Positions 63,634 through 64,000 of a DNA stretch of 64,000 bases are shown in pieces. A model generated the notes under the pieces. It was not told where the DNA came from. It ran no database searches and was given only the letters and a program-made list of their open reading frames with translations. Source of the stretch: Petrosia ficiformis (taxonomy: Eukaryota; Porifera; Demospongiae; Haplosclerida; Petrosiidae); the NCBI GenBank assembly GCA_947044365.1, contig OX345639.1, forward strand, positions 6,815,718 to 6,879,717. Reading direction: 5' to 3'. Every line of letters starts with the position of its first letter. The stretch's first letter is position 1. The position numbers were made by a program, and so were the translations under genes.

Positions 63634-64000
63634 ACTCTGTGAATGGAAGGATTAGATAAATAAATTAATTGCATTTCTAATGCATACTTTTTGTATGTAA
63701 TATTTCATGAATTTTGTGGATCGTTACAGTCTATAACTGAACTGTACACTCTAGTGTATAGTTCAGTTATAGACTGTCTGCTAAACTATGCTATTGGAAT
63801 AGTAGTTGTTCTATAGAATGCCAAATTTGCTATTTTACATGAAAGTTTTGAAAAAGTGCATCTAAATGTTTCATAGAATGAATATGACATAATTTGTAAT
63901 CATGACATAATTTGTAATCATGAAATATAATTATATTCCGTTTGATTCAGCACTCCATATGATAGAATAATATTAGCAAATGTGATATGTGTACTTCATT
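63634..64000. other. Upstream region of the laccase
   Basis: Non-coding. Contains the long inverted repeat at 63726-63777. No KNTC1 exon found. The possible 5' UTR splice acceptor of the laccase lies at 63637-63638. Confidence 0.55.
63726..63777. repeat. 25-bp inverted repeat upstream of the laccase
   Basis: ACAGTCTATAACTGAACTGT plus ACACT faces its reverse complement across a 2-bp gap, with one mismatch. It lies about 95 bp upstream of the laccase ATG. Confidence 0.8.

Overview
The window is animal nuclear DNA: AT-rich, intron-dense, standard stop codons, GT-AG introns, abundant TACATGTA-type microsatellites and many small non-autonomous transposons. Gene content (KNTC1/Rod, TARBP1, an EGF-CUB protein, an animal-type laccase and a relic with a VYCDME...GGW fibrinogen-like signature) points to an early-branching metazoan, most likely a demosponge. 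The organism is inferred, not proven.

Layout. (1) 384-21620, + strand: the 3' two thirds of TARBP1, the tRNA 2'-O-ribose methyltransferase of the Trm3/SpoU type. Fourteen exons give 627 codons whose phases join without error, ending in the SPOUT catalytic domain. (2) 22055-23633, - strand: a three-exon gene for a secreted protein with one EGF-like and two CUB domains, convergent with TARBP1. (3) 23634-23901: a 268-bp divergent promoter with E-box, NRF1-like and E2F-like sites. (4) 23902-59914, + strand: KNTC1 (Rod of the RZZ kinetochore complex), 42 exons covering the N-terminal beta-propeller and most of the alpha-solenoid, about 1,560 codons. The last ~650 residues expected from the human protein are not seen before the window ends. 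(5) 61243-63633, - strand: an intronless, complete, membrane- or GPI-anchored laccase, lying either within a long KNTC1 intron or just beyond a broken KNTC1.

Most remaining sequence is intron filled with repeats. I see at least ten copies of one ~250-bp MITE (TIR GTGTTGTTTTAG), three copies of a ~530-660-bp AACCCTC...GAGGGTT element, a hAT MITE with a perfect 8-bp target duplication, a Mutator-like element with a perfect 10-bp duplication and an internal reading frame, tRNA-derived SINE heads, fold-back elements and over twenty tandem arrays. KNTC1 intron 36 (50326-56211) holds antisense remnants of a fibrinogen-like gene, one segment of which is duplicated.

The most distinctive pattern is that several minisatellites carry copies of neighbouring splice junctions. 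The array after KNTC1 exon 33 repeats the exon end and its 5' splice site 17 times, the array after exon 40 repeats a near copy of its donor 13 times, and two TARBP1 acceptors lie next to tandem copies of themselves. The exon 33/34 junction is also where the KNTC1 reading phase fails to close.

The genes do not form a pathway. TARBP1 acts in tRNA modification, KNTC1 in mitotic checkpoint signalling, and the EGF-CUB protein and laccase are extracellular.
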